DNA of 64,000 bases. It comes from Hydrogenophaga sp. (GTDB taxonomy: Bacteria; Pseudomonadota; Gammaproteobacteria; Burkholderiales; Burkholderiaceae_C). The position numbers and the translations under genes were made by a program. The stretch's first letter is position 1. Each line of letters begins with the position of its first letter. The notes below the pieces were generated by a model. It had not been told where the DNA came from and did not search any database. It saw nothing but the letters and a program-made list of their open reading frames with translations. Below are positions 42,270 through 50,892 of the stretch, piece after piece. The stretch spans positions 1 through 64,000 of the forward strand of contig NZ_JAHCKL010000003.1 in assembly GCF_026125785.1 (NCBI RefSeq). The letters are read 5' to 3'.

Positions 42270-44036
42270 TCAGTCCGCGCACGTGTAGGACTCTGCCAAC
42301 GCCGCATCGCCCGAGACGTACTTGGGGTATTGCGGATAGGAGCACATCGGCAAAGCCTTGGCGCCCGCCGTCACCGTGGGGTTCTTGCTCGGTGCCTCGT
42401 TGCGCTCCACCCAGTCGACGACCATCTGCAGGCCATTGAACGCGTTCGGAATCGCCACCGATGGGATGGTGTCGCCGTCGCCGTTCACCCCCAGGTTGGT
42501 GCCTGACAGACCATGCCCGGTCTGCGGCAGCACCCACAGGCGAGCAAAGGCGTCCACCACCGGGCGTGTCATCTTGTCGAGCACCGACTGGTAGTAGTCC
42601 AACTGCGCTCCTGTGGACGCCAGGCTGTCGTTCGAGCCGATGGTGATCACCACCTTGCCTCCGCGCTTGTAGAACGTCGTCAGGTCCGGGTTGGTGGCAT
42701 CGAGGTGCTTCGAGATCTGTTCCCGGCGTGCGTTGAGCGTGCCGCCTTCCACGTAGTCCAGTGGGTTGGCGCTCAGGTTCTTGAACAGGAAGCCCGTCAC
42801 ACCCAGAATGCCCAGGTGGCTGTGGATGGTGGCCCCCGGGTCGGCACCTTCCTGGCCCACGTGGCGGGTGTTGATCAACAGGCCCGAGCCACCAGGGTCG
42901 GTCGTGGGAGCCCACATGCCGAACGAGGTGACGCCGTTGGCCAGCGGTGTGGCGAAGTTGTAGGGCGAGTAGATGAACTTCAGCGTTTCGATCTGGCCAT
43001 CGGTGAAGCAGGCGCTTGCCGTGTTGTCCGTCGGATTGGGGTCGATGTTGTCCGGGCAGCGCTTGCTCAGCCACGGGTTGCGGCCCGGCGTACCGGCCTT
43101 GACGTTGAAGATGTCGCGGCAAGCCTGGTAGTTGTTGATGATGCCGTCGGCCAGGCCATCGAGCTTGTCGCACTGACGCATGAACTCCTGGCGTATCGCC
43201 GCCACCTTGACGGGCGGCACCCAGTTCGCCAGCGGCTTTTCCTGGATACGGATCAGTTCCGGCGCCAGCATCAGGGTTGAAAAGTTGACGATCGGCACCG
43301 TGAGCGCCGCGCCATCGTAGTCGGCCGGGTAACGCTGCATCACCGTCAGGCCTTCCCGGCCACCTTGCGAACCACCTTGCCAGTAGGTGAAGCGGGGCTT
43401 TTCGCCGTACATGCGCTCGACCAGTTTCACGCCCACATCGCGGGTCTTCTTCATCTGCATGAAGCCCAGGTTCATCATGGCTTCTTCGTTCAGGGCCCAG
43501 GTCGAGTCCAGGAAGCTGTGGCCCGAGTCGCTGCCCCAGGTGGCGGCACCCAGCGCAAGGATGGCTGCCGAGGGGTTCCCCGGTGGGAAACCGTTCATGC
43601 CGCCACCGCCCGTGTGTACCGCGCGCAGGCTCCAGCTCGACGGCAATGACACACGGAAATTGATGGGCGGGGCACTGGGGTCCACCGCGTAGATGGCACC
43701 CGTGATCGAGCAATAGGCCTGGTTGGAACCTGCGGCAGCCGTCCAGGTGGGGGCGTTCAGCGTCACCGCTGCCACCGGCTCGCCAATGTCACCAACCGGC
43801 ACGGCCGTGCCCAGCTTGGCGCTCGTGCAATCGGTTTGCTCAATGAGCTTGGGAGCTGCCGCTGGCAGCAGAGAGCCTGGCGCGGCGATGACGAGGGAGG
43901 GTTCGACCGGTGTGGTGGGCGTGGTGGGTGTGGTTGGCGTCGACGGTGTGGCGACGTCTCCTCCTCCCCCTCCGCACGCCGCGAGCAAAACCGCAGTACT
44001 GGCCGCTGCGAAAGCGGCCATCTTGATCTGAAGCAT
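42270..44036 (-). CDS. Tannase/feruloyl esterase family lipoprotein
   Basis: A 588-residue secreted esterase of the tannase family (PF07519). The signal ends in a lipobox (VLLAAC) followed by a glycine run and a Thr/Pro linker (TPTTPTTP), so it is lipid-anchored. The nucleophile is in YWQGGSQGGREGLT (GxSxG), the catalytic His probably in LPQTGHGLSG, and the lid region between holds several cysteines. Family members split esters of gallic or ferulic acid or mono-(2-hydroxyethyl) terephthalate; the real substrate is unknown. AGGAG precedes the start. It is divergent from a MarR gene with a shared operator. Confidence 0.88.
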   Translation of the reverse strand: MLQIKMAAFAAASTAVLLAACGGGGGDVATPSTPTTPTTPTTPVEPSLVIAAPGSLLPAAAPKLIEQTDCTSAKLGTAVPVGDIGEPVAAVTLNAPTWTAAAGSNQAYCSITGAIYAVDPSAPPINFRVSLPSSWSLRAVHTGGGGMNGFPPGNPSAAILALGAATWGSDSGHSFLDSTWALNEEAMMNLGFMQMKKTRDVGVKLVERMYGEKPRFTYWQGGSQGGREGLTVMQRYPADYDGAALTVPIVNFSTLMLAPELIRIQEKPLANWVPPVKVAAIRQEFMRQCDKLDGLADGIINNYQACRDIFNVKAGTPGRNPWLSKRCPDNIDPNPTDNTASACFTDGQIETLKFIYSPYNFATPLANGVTSFGMWAPTTDPGGSGLLINTRHVGQEGADPGATIHSHLGILGVTGFLFKNLSANPLDYVEGGTLNARREQISKHLDATNPDLTTFYKRGGKVVITIGSNDSLASTGAQLDYYQSVLDKMTRPVVDAFARLWVLPQTGHGLSGTNLGVNGDGDTIPSVAIPNAFNGLQMVVDWVERNEAPSKNPTVTAGAKALPMCSYPQYPKYVSGDAALAESYTCAD

Positions 44037-44100
44037 GGCAGTCTCCTACGTGTGTTTGTGATTTCTTGCGGGTAACTTACGTCACTTGCGCGCCGGAAGA

Positions 44101-44117
44101 TTAGTTCAGTTAACTAA
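44101..44117. promoter_or_regulatory. Candidate MarR operator
   Basis: TTAGTTCAGTTAACTAA has 6-bp inverted arms TTAGTT/AACTAA with a 5-base centre that also includes GTTAAC. It lies in the AT-rich divergent region between the tannase-family gene (65 bp) and the MarR gene (86 bp). Such sites are usual targets of MarR repressors; binding is inferred. Confidence 0.55.
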
Positions 44118-44202
44118 ATAAATAGACTGGGGAATACCCTCAGATCCGAAGCAGGCAGAATTCACGCTCTCCCGGTGCATCCCGCGGCGGGGGGAGAACC
44201 TC

Positions 44203-44805
44203 ATGGAAAAAAAACGCAGTCCCAAGACGCCAACCTCCGGAAGCCGCGGGAGCGCGCCGCGGCCGCGCAGCGGAGCCCAGCCACCGCCCGTGACGGATAA
44301 AAAGGCAACGACCAGGGCAGCACGTTCCCGTGCCGAGGAATCCAAGCTCGCTGAGATCTCGACTCCAGCAGGGCGTTTGCGAGAAGGGGCCTTGCAGCAA
44401 CTGCTGGGCTACCAGCTTGCCCAGGCATCCATCGTCACCATCGGCCTGTTCCAGGAGGAGGTGGGTGACCCGCACGGCCTGCGGACGGTGGAGTACACCC
44501 TGCTGGCGCTGATCGAGGCCAATCCACGCGTGTCACCCGCCCACCTCACCAAGGCGCTTGGACTCAGTGCGCCCTACATCACCAACGGCCTTGACAAGCT
44601 CGCTGGCAGAGGGTTGATAGTTCGTGAAACAAACGAAAATGACCGAAGGGGCTTCCATCTCTCGGTCACCGAAAAGGGCGAAGCCCTCGCCCGGCAGCTC
44701 ACCACGCAGTTGCTTGAGAGCGAGCGCGCGCGCTTCAAGACCCTGACATCCGCCGAGTACCTCATGCTCGCGGAACTGCTGCACAAGCTGGCCCGCTCGC
44801 GTTGA
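44203..44805 (+). CDS. MarR-family transcriptional regulator
   Basis: A 200-residue winged-helix regulator with a long disordered N-terminus of about 60 residues (basic, Pro/Ser-rich). The MarR fold runs from LGYQLAQASIVTIGLFQEEV through EYTLLALIEANPRVSPAHLT, recognition helix LSAPYITNGLDKLAGRG and wing NENDRRGFHLSVTEKG. The start at 44203 has GGGGAG upstream. It is divergent from the tannase-family gene, and the aromatic acids released by that enzyme are plausible effectors; this is inferred. Confidence 0.9.
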   Translation: MEKKRSPKTPTSGSRGSAPRPRSGAQPPPVTDKKATTRAARSRAEESKLAEISTPAGRLREGALQQLLGYQLAQASIVTIGLFQEEVGDPHGLRTVEYTLLALIEANPRVSPAHLTKALGLSAPYITNGLDKLAGRGLIVRETNENDRRGFHLSVTEKGEALARQLTTQLLESERARFKTLTSAEYLMLAELLHKLARSR

Positions 44806-44855
44806 GCGGCCGGCCGCCCGGTCCGCTGGACCGAGGGCTTGTCAACCTCTCATGA

Positions 44856-45551
44856 TCAGCCCGCAGCGGGGTCGAAGAAACGCGGTGCCAGACCCGCGCG
44901 CCCCGGATAGAAGCGGAACCAGGGGCGGGCCTGGTCGATGGTGCGGACCACTGCGGGGTGCTCCATCAGCCGGTCGAAATAGGCTGCCAGGTGCGCATGC
45001 GGCGAGGGCAGCGGGACATAGGTCACCGCGTAGAACAGGGCCGGTGCGGCGGCGCAGTCCGCCAGGCTGAAGGTGTCTCCCGCCACCCAGGTCCTGTTGC
45101 TCGCGCGCAGGTGTCCGTCGATCAGCGCGTACGTCGACAGCAGGCGCTCCCGCGCCTGATCCACCCCTCGCGCATCGCGTTCACCCTCGGGCCGCAGCAG
45201 GTCCGCCGTGAAAGCCTGCATCGGCGTCATCACGTACAGGTCGAACACCCGGTCCCACAGGCGCACCTCCAGCGCCGCGTCCGGGTCCGTTGGAATCAGC
45301 GCCTGTCCGTTGCGCGCGTGTTGGCGCTGCGCATGCTCGATGATCACGCTCGCCTCGGGAATGGCCCTGCCTTCGTCCACCAGCAGAGGCATCTTGCCCA
45401 CCGGCCACAGGGCCAGAAAAGCGGCGCGCTCTGCCGGGTCCATCAGATCGAGCAGGCGCTTCTCCACGGAAACGCCCAGCACGTCGAGCGCGATCAGGAC
45501 CTTGTGGCAATAGGACGAGAGCGGGTGGTAGTGCAGAACCGGGGTGGCCAT
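44856..45551 (-). CDS. Glutathione S-transferase family protein
   Basis: A 231-residue GST. The thioredoxin-like N-terminal domain starts LHYHPLSSYCHKVLIALDVL with the glutathione-binding VGKMPLLVDEGRAIPEASVI; the all-helical C-terminal domain has WVAGDTFSLADCAAAPALF. The active residue is probably Ser or Cys in HPLSSYCHK. A GGAGA site precedes the start. It is followed upstream by a GNAT gene on the same strand 26 bp away. The substrate is unknown. Confidence 0.92.
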   Translation of the reverse strand: MATPVLHYHPLSSYCHKVLIALDVLGVSVEKRLLDLMDPAERAAFLALWPVGKMPLLVDEGRAIPEASVIIEHAQRQHARNGQALIPTDPDAALEVRLWDRVFDLYVMTPMQAFTADLLRPEGERDARGVDQARERLLSTYALIDGHLRASNRTWVAGDTFSLADCAAAPALFYAVTYVPLPSPHAHLAAYFDRLMEHPAVVRTIDQARPWFRFYPGRAGLAPRFFDPAAG

Positions 45552-45577
45552 GAGACGTCTCCAGAGTGACCTCGGCA

Positions 45578-46036
45578 TCAACGCAGGCGCAGCTGCATGA
45601 ACACGCTGTTGGGATCCTCGATGTAGTCCGCGAACGGTCCGCGCGTCTCGAAACCATGGCTGGCATACAGCCTGCGAGCCGGCGCAAAGCCGGGCTGGCT
45701 TCCCGTCTCCAGGCGCAGCCATGCATAGCCGCGTTCGCGCGCCACCGCCACGATGTGCTCCAGCATCCGCCGACCGGCGCCCTGGCCGCGCCGCGCATCC
45801 GGCGTGCGCATGGACTTCACCTCGCCTTCCGTCGGACTCAACTCCTTCAGCGCGCCGCAGCCCATCAGCAGGCCGTCCTGCCACGCGGTCCAGAAGGTGA
45901 TCTCCGGGCGCTGCAGCTTGGCGATGTCCAGCGCATGCACGCTTTCCGGCGGAGACCACTCGTACATGTTGCGCAGGTGCTCGTTGAGCAGGTCGAGGAT
46001 CTCGGGGCCGGTGAGATCGTCTGGTCGGATGTCCAT
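45578..46036 (-). CDS. GNAT-family N-acetyltransferase
   Basis: A 152-residue acetyltransferase. The acetyl-CoA-binding motif A is MRTPDARRGQGAGRRMLEHI (RxxGxG), followed by WLRLETGSQPGFAPARRLYASHGF, typical of small-molecule GNATs. The start at 46036 gives the normal length; in-frame sequence upstream does not look homologous. It is 26 bp before the GST gene and may be cotranscribed. The acceptor is unknown. Confidence 0.9.
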   Translation of the reverse strand: MDIRPDDLTGPEILDLLNEHLRNMYEWSPPESVHALDIAKLQRPEITFWTAWQDGLLMGCGALKELSPTEGEVKSMRTPDARRGQGAGRRMLEHIVAVARERGYAWLRLETGSQPGFAPARRLYASHGFETRGPFADYIEDPNSVFMQLRLR

Positions 46037-46082
46037 CGTCGGTGCCTGGCGTGTTGGGGGTCTGGGTGAAGCGTACCGCATC

Positions 46083-46102
46083 AAATGCACATAAATGCAC
46101 AT
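46083..46102. repeat. 10-bp tandem direct repeat upstream of the ABC binding-protein gene
   Basis: Two adjacent perfect copies of AAATGCACAT, one helical turn apart, lie about 172 bp upstream of the binding-protein start. Tandem half-sites in phase are typical for AraC-type activators, and an AraC gene sits in the cluster. The function is inferred. Confidence 0.4.
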
Positions 46103-46274
46103 GGAAGGCGCCTGGAAGGCCGCCCGCATGCCGGCGGCCGGGCGGGCTTGGTCCAGGTGGATTTCGAGTATCTCCCTGTGGCTCCCACCCATGGTTTCGC
46201 GCTGACCCCGCTCCTAGCATTGGCCGGACTCGAACACCCGGTTCGGGGCTACAACCAATCAGGAGACAAAGAGC

Positions 46275-47501
46275 ATGGATCTGAAACTGTGGGCAGCCGC
46301 GTCTGTTGTCGCCGCGGCGAGCGTGGGCGTGGCTCAGGCGCAAGGCAATCAGCCGCAAGGCAAGCTTTCCAATGACGTGTTGCGCATCGGTGTGTTGACG
46401 GACATCTCCGGTGTGTACGCCGATATCTCCGGCAAGGGTGCGGTGGAGGCCGTGAAGATGGCCGTGGAGGACTTTGGCGGCAAGATGTTCGGCAAGGACA
46501 TCGAGGTGGTTTTTGCAGACCACCAGAACAAGGCGGACGTGGGGGCGGCCAAGGCGCGCGAGTGGTACGACGGCGGCGTGGACATGATCAACGACCTGGC
46601 CAACTCGGGCGTGGCCCTGGCGGTGGCGGGGGTGGCCAAAGAGAAGAAGCGCCACGCCATCGTGAACAACGCGTCCAACGTGGGCGTGACGAATGCGCAG
46701 TGCTCGCCCTACACGGTGCACTACGCCTACGACGCCTATTCCCTGGCCCACGGCACGGGCCGTGCGGTGGTGGAGGGCGGCGGCGACACCTGGTTCTTCC
46801 TGACGGTCGACTTCGCTTTCGGCATCGGCCTGGAGCAGCAGGTCAGCGATGTGGTGCGGGCCAACAAGGGCCGTGTGGTGGGCGCCGCGCGCCACCCGTT
46901 GGGCACGACGGACTTCTCTTCGTATGTGCTGCAGGCGCAAGCTTCCAAGGCCAAGATCGTCGGCCTGGCGTCCACCGGCAACGACACCATCAACGCGATC
47001 AAGGCGGCCAACGAGTTCGGCCTGACCAAGAACCAGAAGCTGGCGGCGCTGTTGCTGTGGATCCAGGACGTGCATGCGCTGGGGCTGCCCACCGCGCAGG
47101 GCCTGCAGCTCACCAACGCGTGGTACTGGGACATGAACGACGAGTCGCGGGCGTTCGCACGCCGCTTCCAGCAGCGCGTGGGAGGCCAGATGCCGAACAT
47201 GGCGCATGCGGGTGACTATTCGTCCACCATGCACTACCTCAAGGCGGTGCAGGCCGCGGGCACGGACGACCCGGATGCCGTGTCGGCCAAGATGCGCGAG
47301 ATGCCCATCAGCGACATGTTCACCAAGGCGGGCAAGATCCGCGAGGACGGCCGCATGGTGCACGACATGTACCTCTGGCAGGTGAAGACGCCGGCCGAGT
47401 CCAAGGGGCCTTGGGACTACCTCAAGCCGGTGAAGACCATTCCTGCGGACCAGGCCTTCATGCCGCTGTCGCAAAGCACCTGCTACCTGGTGAAGAAGTA
47501 G
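46275..47501 (+). CDS. Branched-chain-type ABC transporter substrate-binding protein
   Basis: A 408-residue periplasmic protein of the LivJ fold. The signal peptide is residues 1-22 (AAASVVAAASVGVAQAQ). The ligand-binding part starts LRIGVLTDISGVYADISGKG and includes DMINDLANSGVALAVAGVA and FFLTVDFAFGIGLEQQ. This subgroup is often linked to aromatic or amide compounds more than to amino acids, judged from memory. AGGAGA precedes the start. It is followed by livG, livF and, beyond a divergent AraC gene, livH and livM, so the full importer is present. A strong hairpin after it may limit reading into livG. Confidence 0.93.
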   Translation: MDLKLWAAASVVAAASVGVAQAQGNQPQGKLSNDVLRIGVLTDISGVYADISGKGAVEAVKMAVEDFGGKMFGKDIEVVFADHQNKADVGAAKAREWYDGGVDMINDLANSGVALAVAGVAKEKKRHAIVNNASNVGVTNAQCSPYTVHYAYDAYSLAHGTGRAVVEGGGDTWFFLTVDFAFGIGLEQQVSDVVRANKGRVVGAARHPLGTTDFSSYVLQAQASKAKIVGLASTGNDTINAIKAANEFGLTKNQKLAALLLWIQDVHALGLPTAQGLQLTNAWYWDMNDESRAFARRFQQRVGGQMPNMAHAGDYSSTMHYLKAVQAAGTDDPDAVSAKMREMPISDMFTKAGKIREDGRMVHDMYLWQVKTPAESKGPWDYLKPVKTIPADQAFMPLSQSTCYLVKK

Positions 47502-47558
47502 AGACTCCCCGCTGCTCGCTCACGGCGCGTGGCTCATGCCCCCCTGCGGGGGGCGGGC

Positions 47559-47578
47559 CGGCCGCTTCGGAGCGGCCG
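47559..47578. terminator. Hairpin between binding-protein and livG genes
   Basis: CGGCCGCT and AGCGGCCG pair perfectly around TCGG. No T-run follows. It lies in a GC-rich spacer and probably stabilises the upstream message or reduces expression of the ATPase genes relative to the binding protein. Confidence 0.5.
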
Positions 47579-47615
47579 TGCGCAGCGGCCCCTCGTTTGT
47601 TGCCTTGTCTTCACC

Positions 47616-48413
47616 ATGTCCCACATTCTTGAAACGCAGGGGCTCTCCCGCACCTTCAACGGGTTTCACGCCGTCTCGGACGTGAGCCTGTCGGTGCAGG
47701 AGGGCAGCATCCACGCTCTTATCGGGCCCAATGGGGCGGGCAAGACGACCTGTTTCAACCTGCTCACCCGCTTCATCGACGCGACCGCCGGCCGCATCCA
47801 CTTCCAGGGCAAGGACATCACGCGCACGCCTGCCGATGCGGTGGCGCGCGGCGGGCTGGTGCGCTCGTTCCAGATATCGGCCGTGTTCGGGCAGTTGAGC
47901 GTGTTCGAGAACGTGCGTCTGGCGGTGCAGCGCCGCCGGGGCCATTCCCTGGACTGGTGGCGCAGCGACAAGGTCCTGGCGGCGTACGACGAGCGTACCC
48001 ACGCTTTGCTGGCCGAGGCGGGCTTGTCCGAATGGGCCGACCACCTGGCGGGTGAGCTGCCCTACGGCCGCAAGCGCGCGCTGGAACTGGCCACCACCTT
48101 GGCGTTGGAGCCCCGCGTGCTGCTGCTGGACGAACCCATGGCCGGCATGGGCGCGGAAGACATTGCGCAGGCCGCCGCGCTCATCCGCCAGGCCGCGCGC
48201 GGGCGCACCGTGCTGATGGTGGAGCACAACCTTTCCGTGGTGGCCGACCTGTGCGACCGCATCACCGTGCTGGCGCGCGGCGAGGTGCTGGCCGAGGGCG
48301 ACTACGCCACGGTGTCGAAGGACCCACGCGTGGTGGAGGCCTACCTGGGCTATGGTCACGCCGGTCAGCGCAAGCACCACAATCCCGTGGCGGTGGAGCC
48401 TGGACATGGCTGA
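47616..48413 (+). CDS. livG: ABC transporter ATP-binding protein, LivG type
   Basis: A 265-residue ATPase. Walker A is GPNGAGKTT, the signature LPYGRKRALELATTLA is the LivG form of LSGGQ, Walker B is RVLLLDEPMAG and the switch His is in MVEHNL. It powers import together with LivF. There is no clear ribosome site before the ATG at 47616. Its end overlaps the livF start by 8 bp, so translation is coupled. Confidence 0.95.
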   Translation: MSHILETQGLSRTFNGFHAVSDVSLSVQEGSIHALIGPNGAGKTTCFNLLTRFIDATAGRIHFQGKDITRTPADAVARGGLVRSFQISAVFGQLSVFENVRLAVQRRRGHSLDWWRSDKVLAAYDERTHALLAEAGLSEWADHLAGELPYGRKRALELATTLALEPRVLLLDEPMAGMGAEDIAQAAALIRQAARGRTVLMVEHNLSVVADLCDRITVLARGEVLAEGDYATVSKDPRVVEAYLGYGHAGQRKHHNPVAVEPGHG

Positions 48414-49134
48414 TGCGCGTCAAGCTGTTGCCACCGAGCCCTTGCTGACAGTGCAGGACCTGAAGGCTTGGTACGGACCGAGCCAGGCGCTGCACGGTGC
48501 CAACCTGTCGGTGCGCGAGGGGGAACTGATCACGTTGCTGGGGCGCAATGGTGCTGGCAAATCCACGCTGCTGAAGTCCATCATGGGCATGATGGACAAG
48601 CGCGAGGGATCGATTCGCTTCAGGGGCAAGGAACTGATCGGTCTCGCGCCGCACCACATCGGCCGGCTGGGCGTGGCCTTCTGCCCGGACGACCGGGGGA
48701 TTTTTGCCTCGCTTTCCGTGCGCGAGAACCTGCGCCTGCCCCCCGTGGTGGCCGAGGGCGGCATGAACGAGGCGGAGCTCTACGAGCTGTTTCCCAACCT
48801 CGCGCAGCGTGCCGGGTCGGCGGGCACGCACCTCTCGGGCGGCGAGCAGCAGATGCTGGCGATTGCGCGCATCCTGCGAACAGGGGCTCGCGTGCTGCTG
48901 CTGGACGAACCCACAGAGGGCCTGGCTCCGGTCATCGTGGACCGCATTGGCGAACTCATCCGGCAACTCAAGAAGCGGGGCTACACCATTGTGTTGGTGG
49001 AGCAGAACGTGCATTTCGCCGCCGAGCTGGCGGACCGGCACTGCCTGATGGAGTCGGGCCGGATCACGGACACGTTCGACGCGGCCACGCTGCTGCGCGA
49101 TTTCGACGCGATCACCGCGCGGATAGGGGTCTAG
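48406..49134 (+). CDS. livF: ABC transporter ATP-binding protein, LivF type
   Basis: A 242-residue ATPase. Walker A is GRNGAGKST, signature LSGGEQQMLAIARIL, Walker B VLLLDEPTEGLAP, switch His LVEQNVHFA (Gln-Asn in place of the usual His, as normal in LivF). CPDDRGIFASLSVRENL is typical. The gene overlaps livG by 8 bp and its stop overlaps the end of the convergent AraC gene by 4 bp. Confidence 0.95.
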   Translation: MADARQAVATEPLLTVQDLKAWYGPSQALHGANLSVREGELITLLGRNGAGKSTLLKSIMGMMDKREGSIRFRGKELIGLAPHHIGRLGVAFCPDDRGIFASLSVRENLRLPPVVAEGGMNEAELYELFPNLAQRAGSAGTHLSGGEQQMLAIARILRTGARVLLLDEPTEGLAPVIVDRIGELIRQLKKRGYTIVLVEQNVHFAAELADRHCLMESGRITDTFDAATLLRDFDAITARIGV

Positions 49135-49973
49135 AGATGCCGCATCCTGTAGTCGGAAGGGCGGAACCCCGTCAAACGCTTGAAGGTGTTCGAGAACGCG
49201 AACGGATTCACGTAGCCCACGGCGTGCGCGATCGCCTCGATTTTCTCGGGGGTGGTGGCCAGCAGGTGCGCGGCGTGCGCAATGCGCAGCGTGGCCAGTT
49301 GCCTGCCGGGGCTGCGGCCCAGGTTCTTCTGGCACAGGCGGCGCAGATGTTCCTCGCTGGTGTTGGCCAGCGCCGCCAGGTCGGCCAGCGTCCAGTCGCG
49401 CGCAAGGTCGTTCTTCACCGCGTTCCACACCGGCACCAGGCGCGGCTCGCGTTGCAGCGGCTCCAGGATGCGCGCCACATAGCGTTCGATCACGTCCACC
49501 CACACGACGCAGGTGCCCGGGTCGGCCGCGCCCTCCATCTCGGCGGCCAGGCCCAGAATGGCGTTCTGCAGCACACGGCCGTCGAACGGGCTCATGGTGG
49601 GCGCCATGGCGCCGTCCACCGAGCGCACCGAATCGGGCTTGAAGCGCACCCAGGCCAGTTGCCAGCGCTTGCCCGGCACGCAGTGAAAGGCGTGCAGCAC
49701 GTGGGCCGGCGCGAAGCTCACGCTGCCGGGCCTGTGGGTGTACCAGCGTCCATCGAGCAGGGTCTGGCCCTCGCCGCCCAGGCACACCTGCATGAAGGCG
49801 CCGCTCAGGTTGGTCCGCACCACCGTGTAGGGCGCGGCGGCGTCCACCACCGATACGTGGGCGATGTGGCGCGCGGCCAGCGCGTCGCACTGCTCCGCAC
49901 GCACCACCGTCTGCGCGGTGTCATCACCCATCACCAGGGTTTCACGGGAGAGATCGGGATGTTTCGACGGCAT
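49131..49973 (-). CDS. AraC-family transcriptional regulator
   Basis: A 280-residue regulator with an N-terminal cupin-like effector domain (about 20-150; YTHRPGSVSFAPAHVLHAF) and a C-terminal AraC double HTH (DLAALANTSEEHLRRLCQKN and IEAIAHAVGYVNPFAFSNTF). The gene divides the transporter set: livF converges on it and livH starts just 25 bp away divergently. It probably activates the transporter and downstream genes when their substrate binds. The livH promoter must then lie inside the AraC coding region. Alternative upstream starts would overlap livH. Confidence 0.92.
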   Translation of the reverse strand: MPSKHPDLSRETLVMGDDTAQTVVRAEQCDALAARHIAHVSVVDAAAPYTVVRTNLSGAFMQVCLGGEGQTLLDGRWYTHRPGSVSFAPAHVLHAFHCVPGKRWQLAWVRFKPDSVRSVDGAMAPTMSPFDGRVLQNAILGLAAEMEGAADPGTCVVWVDVIERYVARILEPLQREPRLVPVWNAVKNDLARDWTLADLAALANTSEEHLRRLCQKNLGRSPGRQLATLRIAHAAHLLATTPEKIEAIAHAVGYVNPFAFSNTFKRLTGFRPSDYRMRHL

Positions 49974-49998
49974 GGCCTGCGCATCATAGGGACCGCAC

Positions 49999-50892
49999 AT
50001 GGTTGAGGTATTCGGTCTTCCCCTGCCTGTGCTGGCGGGGCAACTCATGCTGGGGCTGGTCAACGGCTGTTTCTACGCCGTGCTCAGCCTGGGCCTGGCG
50101 GTCATTTTCGGCCTGCTGCGCATCGTCAATTTTGCGCACGGGGCGTTCTTCATGGTGGGGGCTTTCGGCGCCTGGATGCTGCAGCACTACCTGGGCTGGG
50201 GCTACTGGGCGGCCATCGTGCTGGTGCCGCTGGCCGTGGGCGCGCTGGGCGGCTTGTTCGAGCGCAGCCTGCTGCGCCGTCTCTACGGCCTGGACCCGAT
50301 CTACGGCCTGCTGCTCACCTTCGGCCTGGTGCTGGTGCTCGAAGGTGGCTTCCGCGTGGCCTACGGCACGTCAGGCCAGCCCTATCCGGTGCCCGACAGC
50401 CTCAAGGGGGTGTTCCATCTGGGTTTCATGGTGCTGCCCATCTACCGTGCCTGGGTCATCGTGGCCGCGCTGGCGGCCTGCGCGCTCACCTGGTGGCTGA
50501 TCGAGCGCACCTCGCTGGGCGCACGCCTGCGCGCCGCCACGGAGAAGCCGCAGCTCACGCAGTCTTTCGGGGTGAACGTGCCGCTGCTGCTGACCTTTAC
50601 CTATGCGGGCGGCATCGCGCTGGCGGCCTTCACCGGCGTGCTGGCCGCGCCCATCCTGCACGTGAACTCGGGCATGGGTTCCAACCTGGTCATCATCGTC
50701 TTCGCCATCGTGGTCATCGGCGGCATGGGCTCCGTGCTGGGTTCCATCGTCACCGCGCTGGGCATCGGCGTGATCGAAGGCCTGACCAAGGTCTTCTATT
50801 CGGAGGCGTCCACCACGGTGATCTTCGTGGTCATGGCGCTGGTGCTGCTGTTCCGCCCACGCGGCCTGTTCGGCAAGGAAGGTGCCGCATGA
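49999..50892 (+). CDS. livH: ABC transporter permease, LivH type
   Basis: A 297-residue inner-membrane permease with about eight helices. Typical LivH features are LVNGCFYAVLSLGLAVIFGL, RIVNFAHGAFFMVGAF and VIGGMGSVLGSIVTALGIGV. It forms the channel with LivM. GGGA precedes the start. The gene overlaps livM by 4 bp (ATGA). Confidence 0.96.
   Translation: MVEVFGLPLPVLAGQLMLGLVNGCFYAVLSLGLAVIFGLLRIVNFAHGAFFMVGAFGAWMLQHYLGWGYWAAIVLVPLAVGALGGLFERSLLRRLYGLDPIYGLLLTFGLVLVLEGGFRVAYGTSGQPYPVPDSLKGVFHLGFMVLPIYRAWVIVAALAACALTWWLIERTSLGARLRAATEKPQLTQSFGVNVPLLLTFTYAGGIALAAFTGVLAAPILHVNSGMGSNLVIIVFAIVVIGGMGSVLGSIVTALGIGVIEGLTKVFYSEASTTVIFVVMALVLLFRPRGLFGKEGAA

Noticed and set aside
44856-47474. An 872-codon minus-strand frame covering the GST gene and beyond
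   Set aside because: Only the last 231 codons are homologous to anything (GST); the rest is antisense to the ABC binding-protein and GNAT regions.
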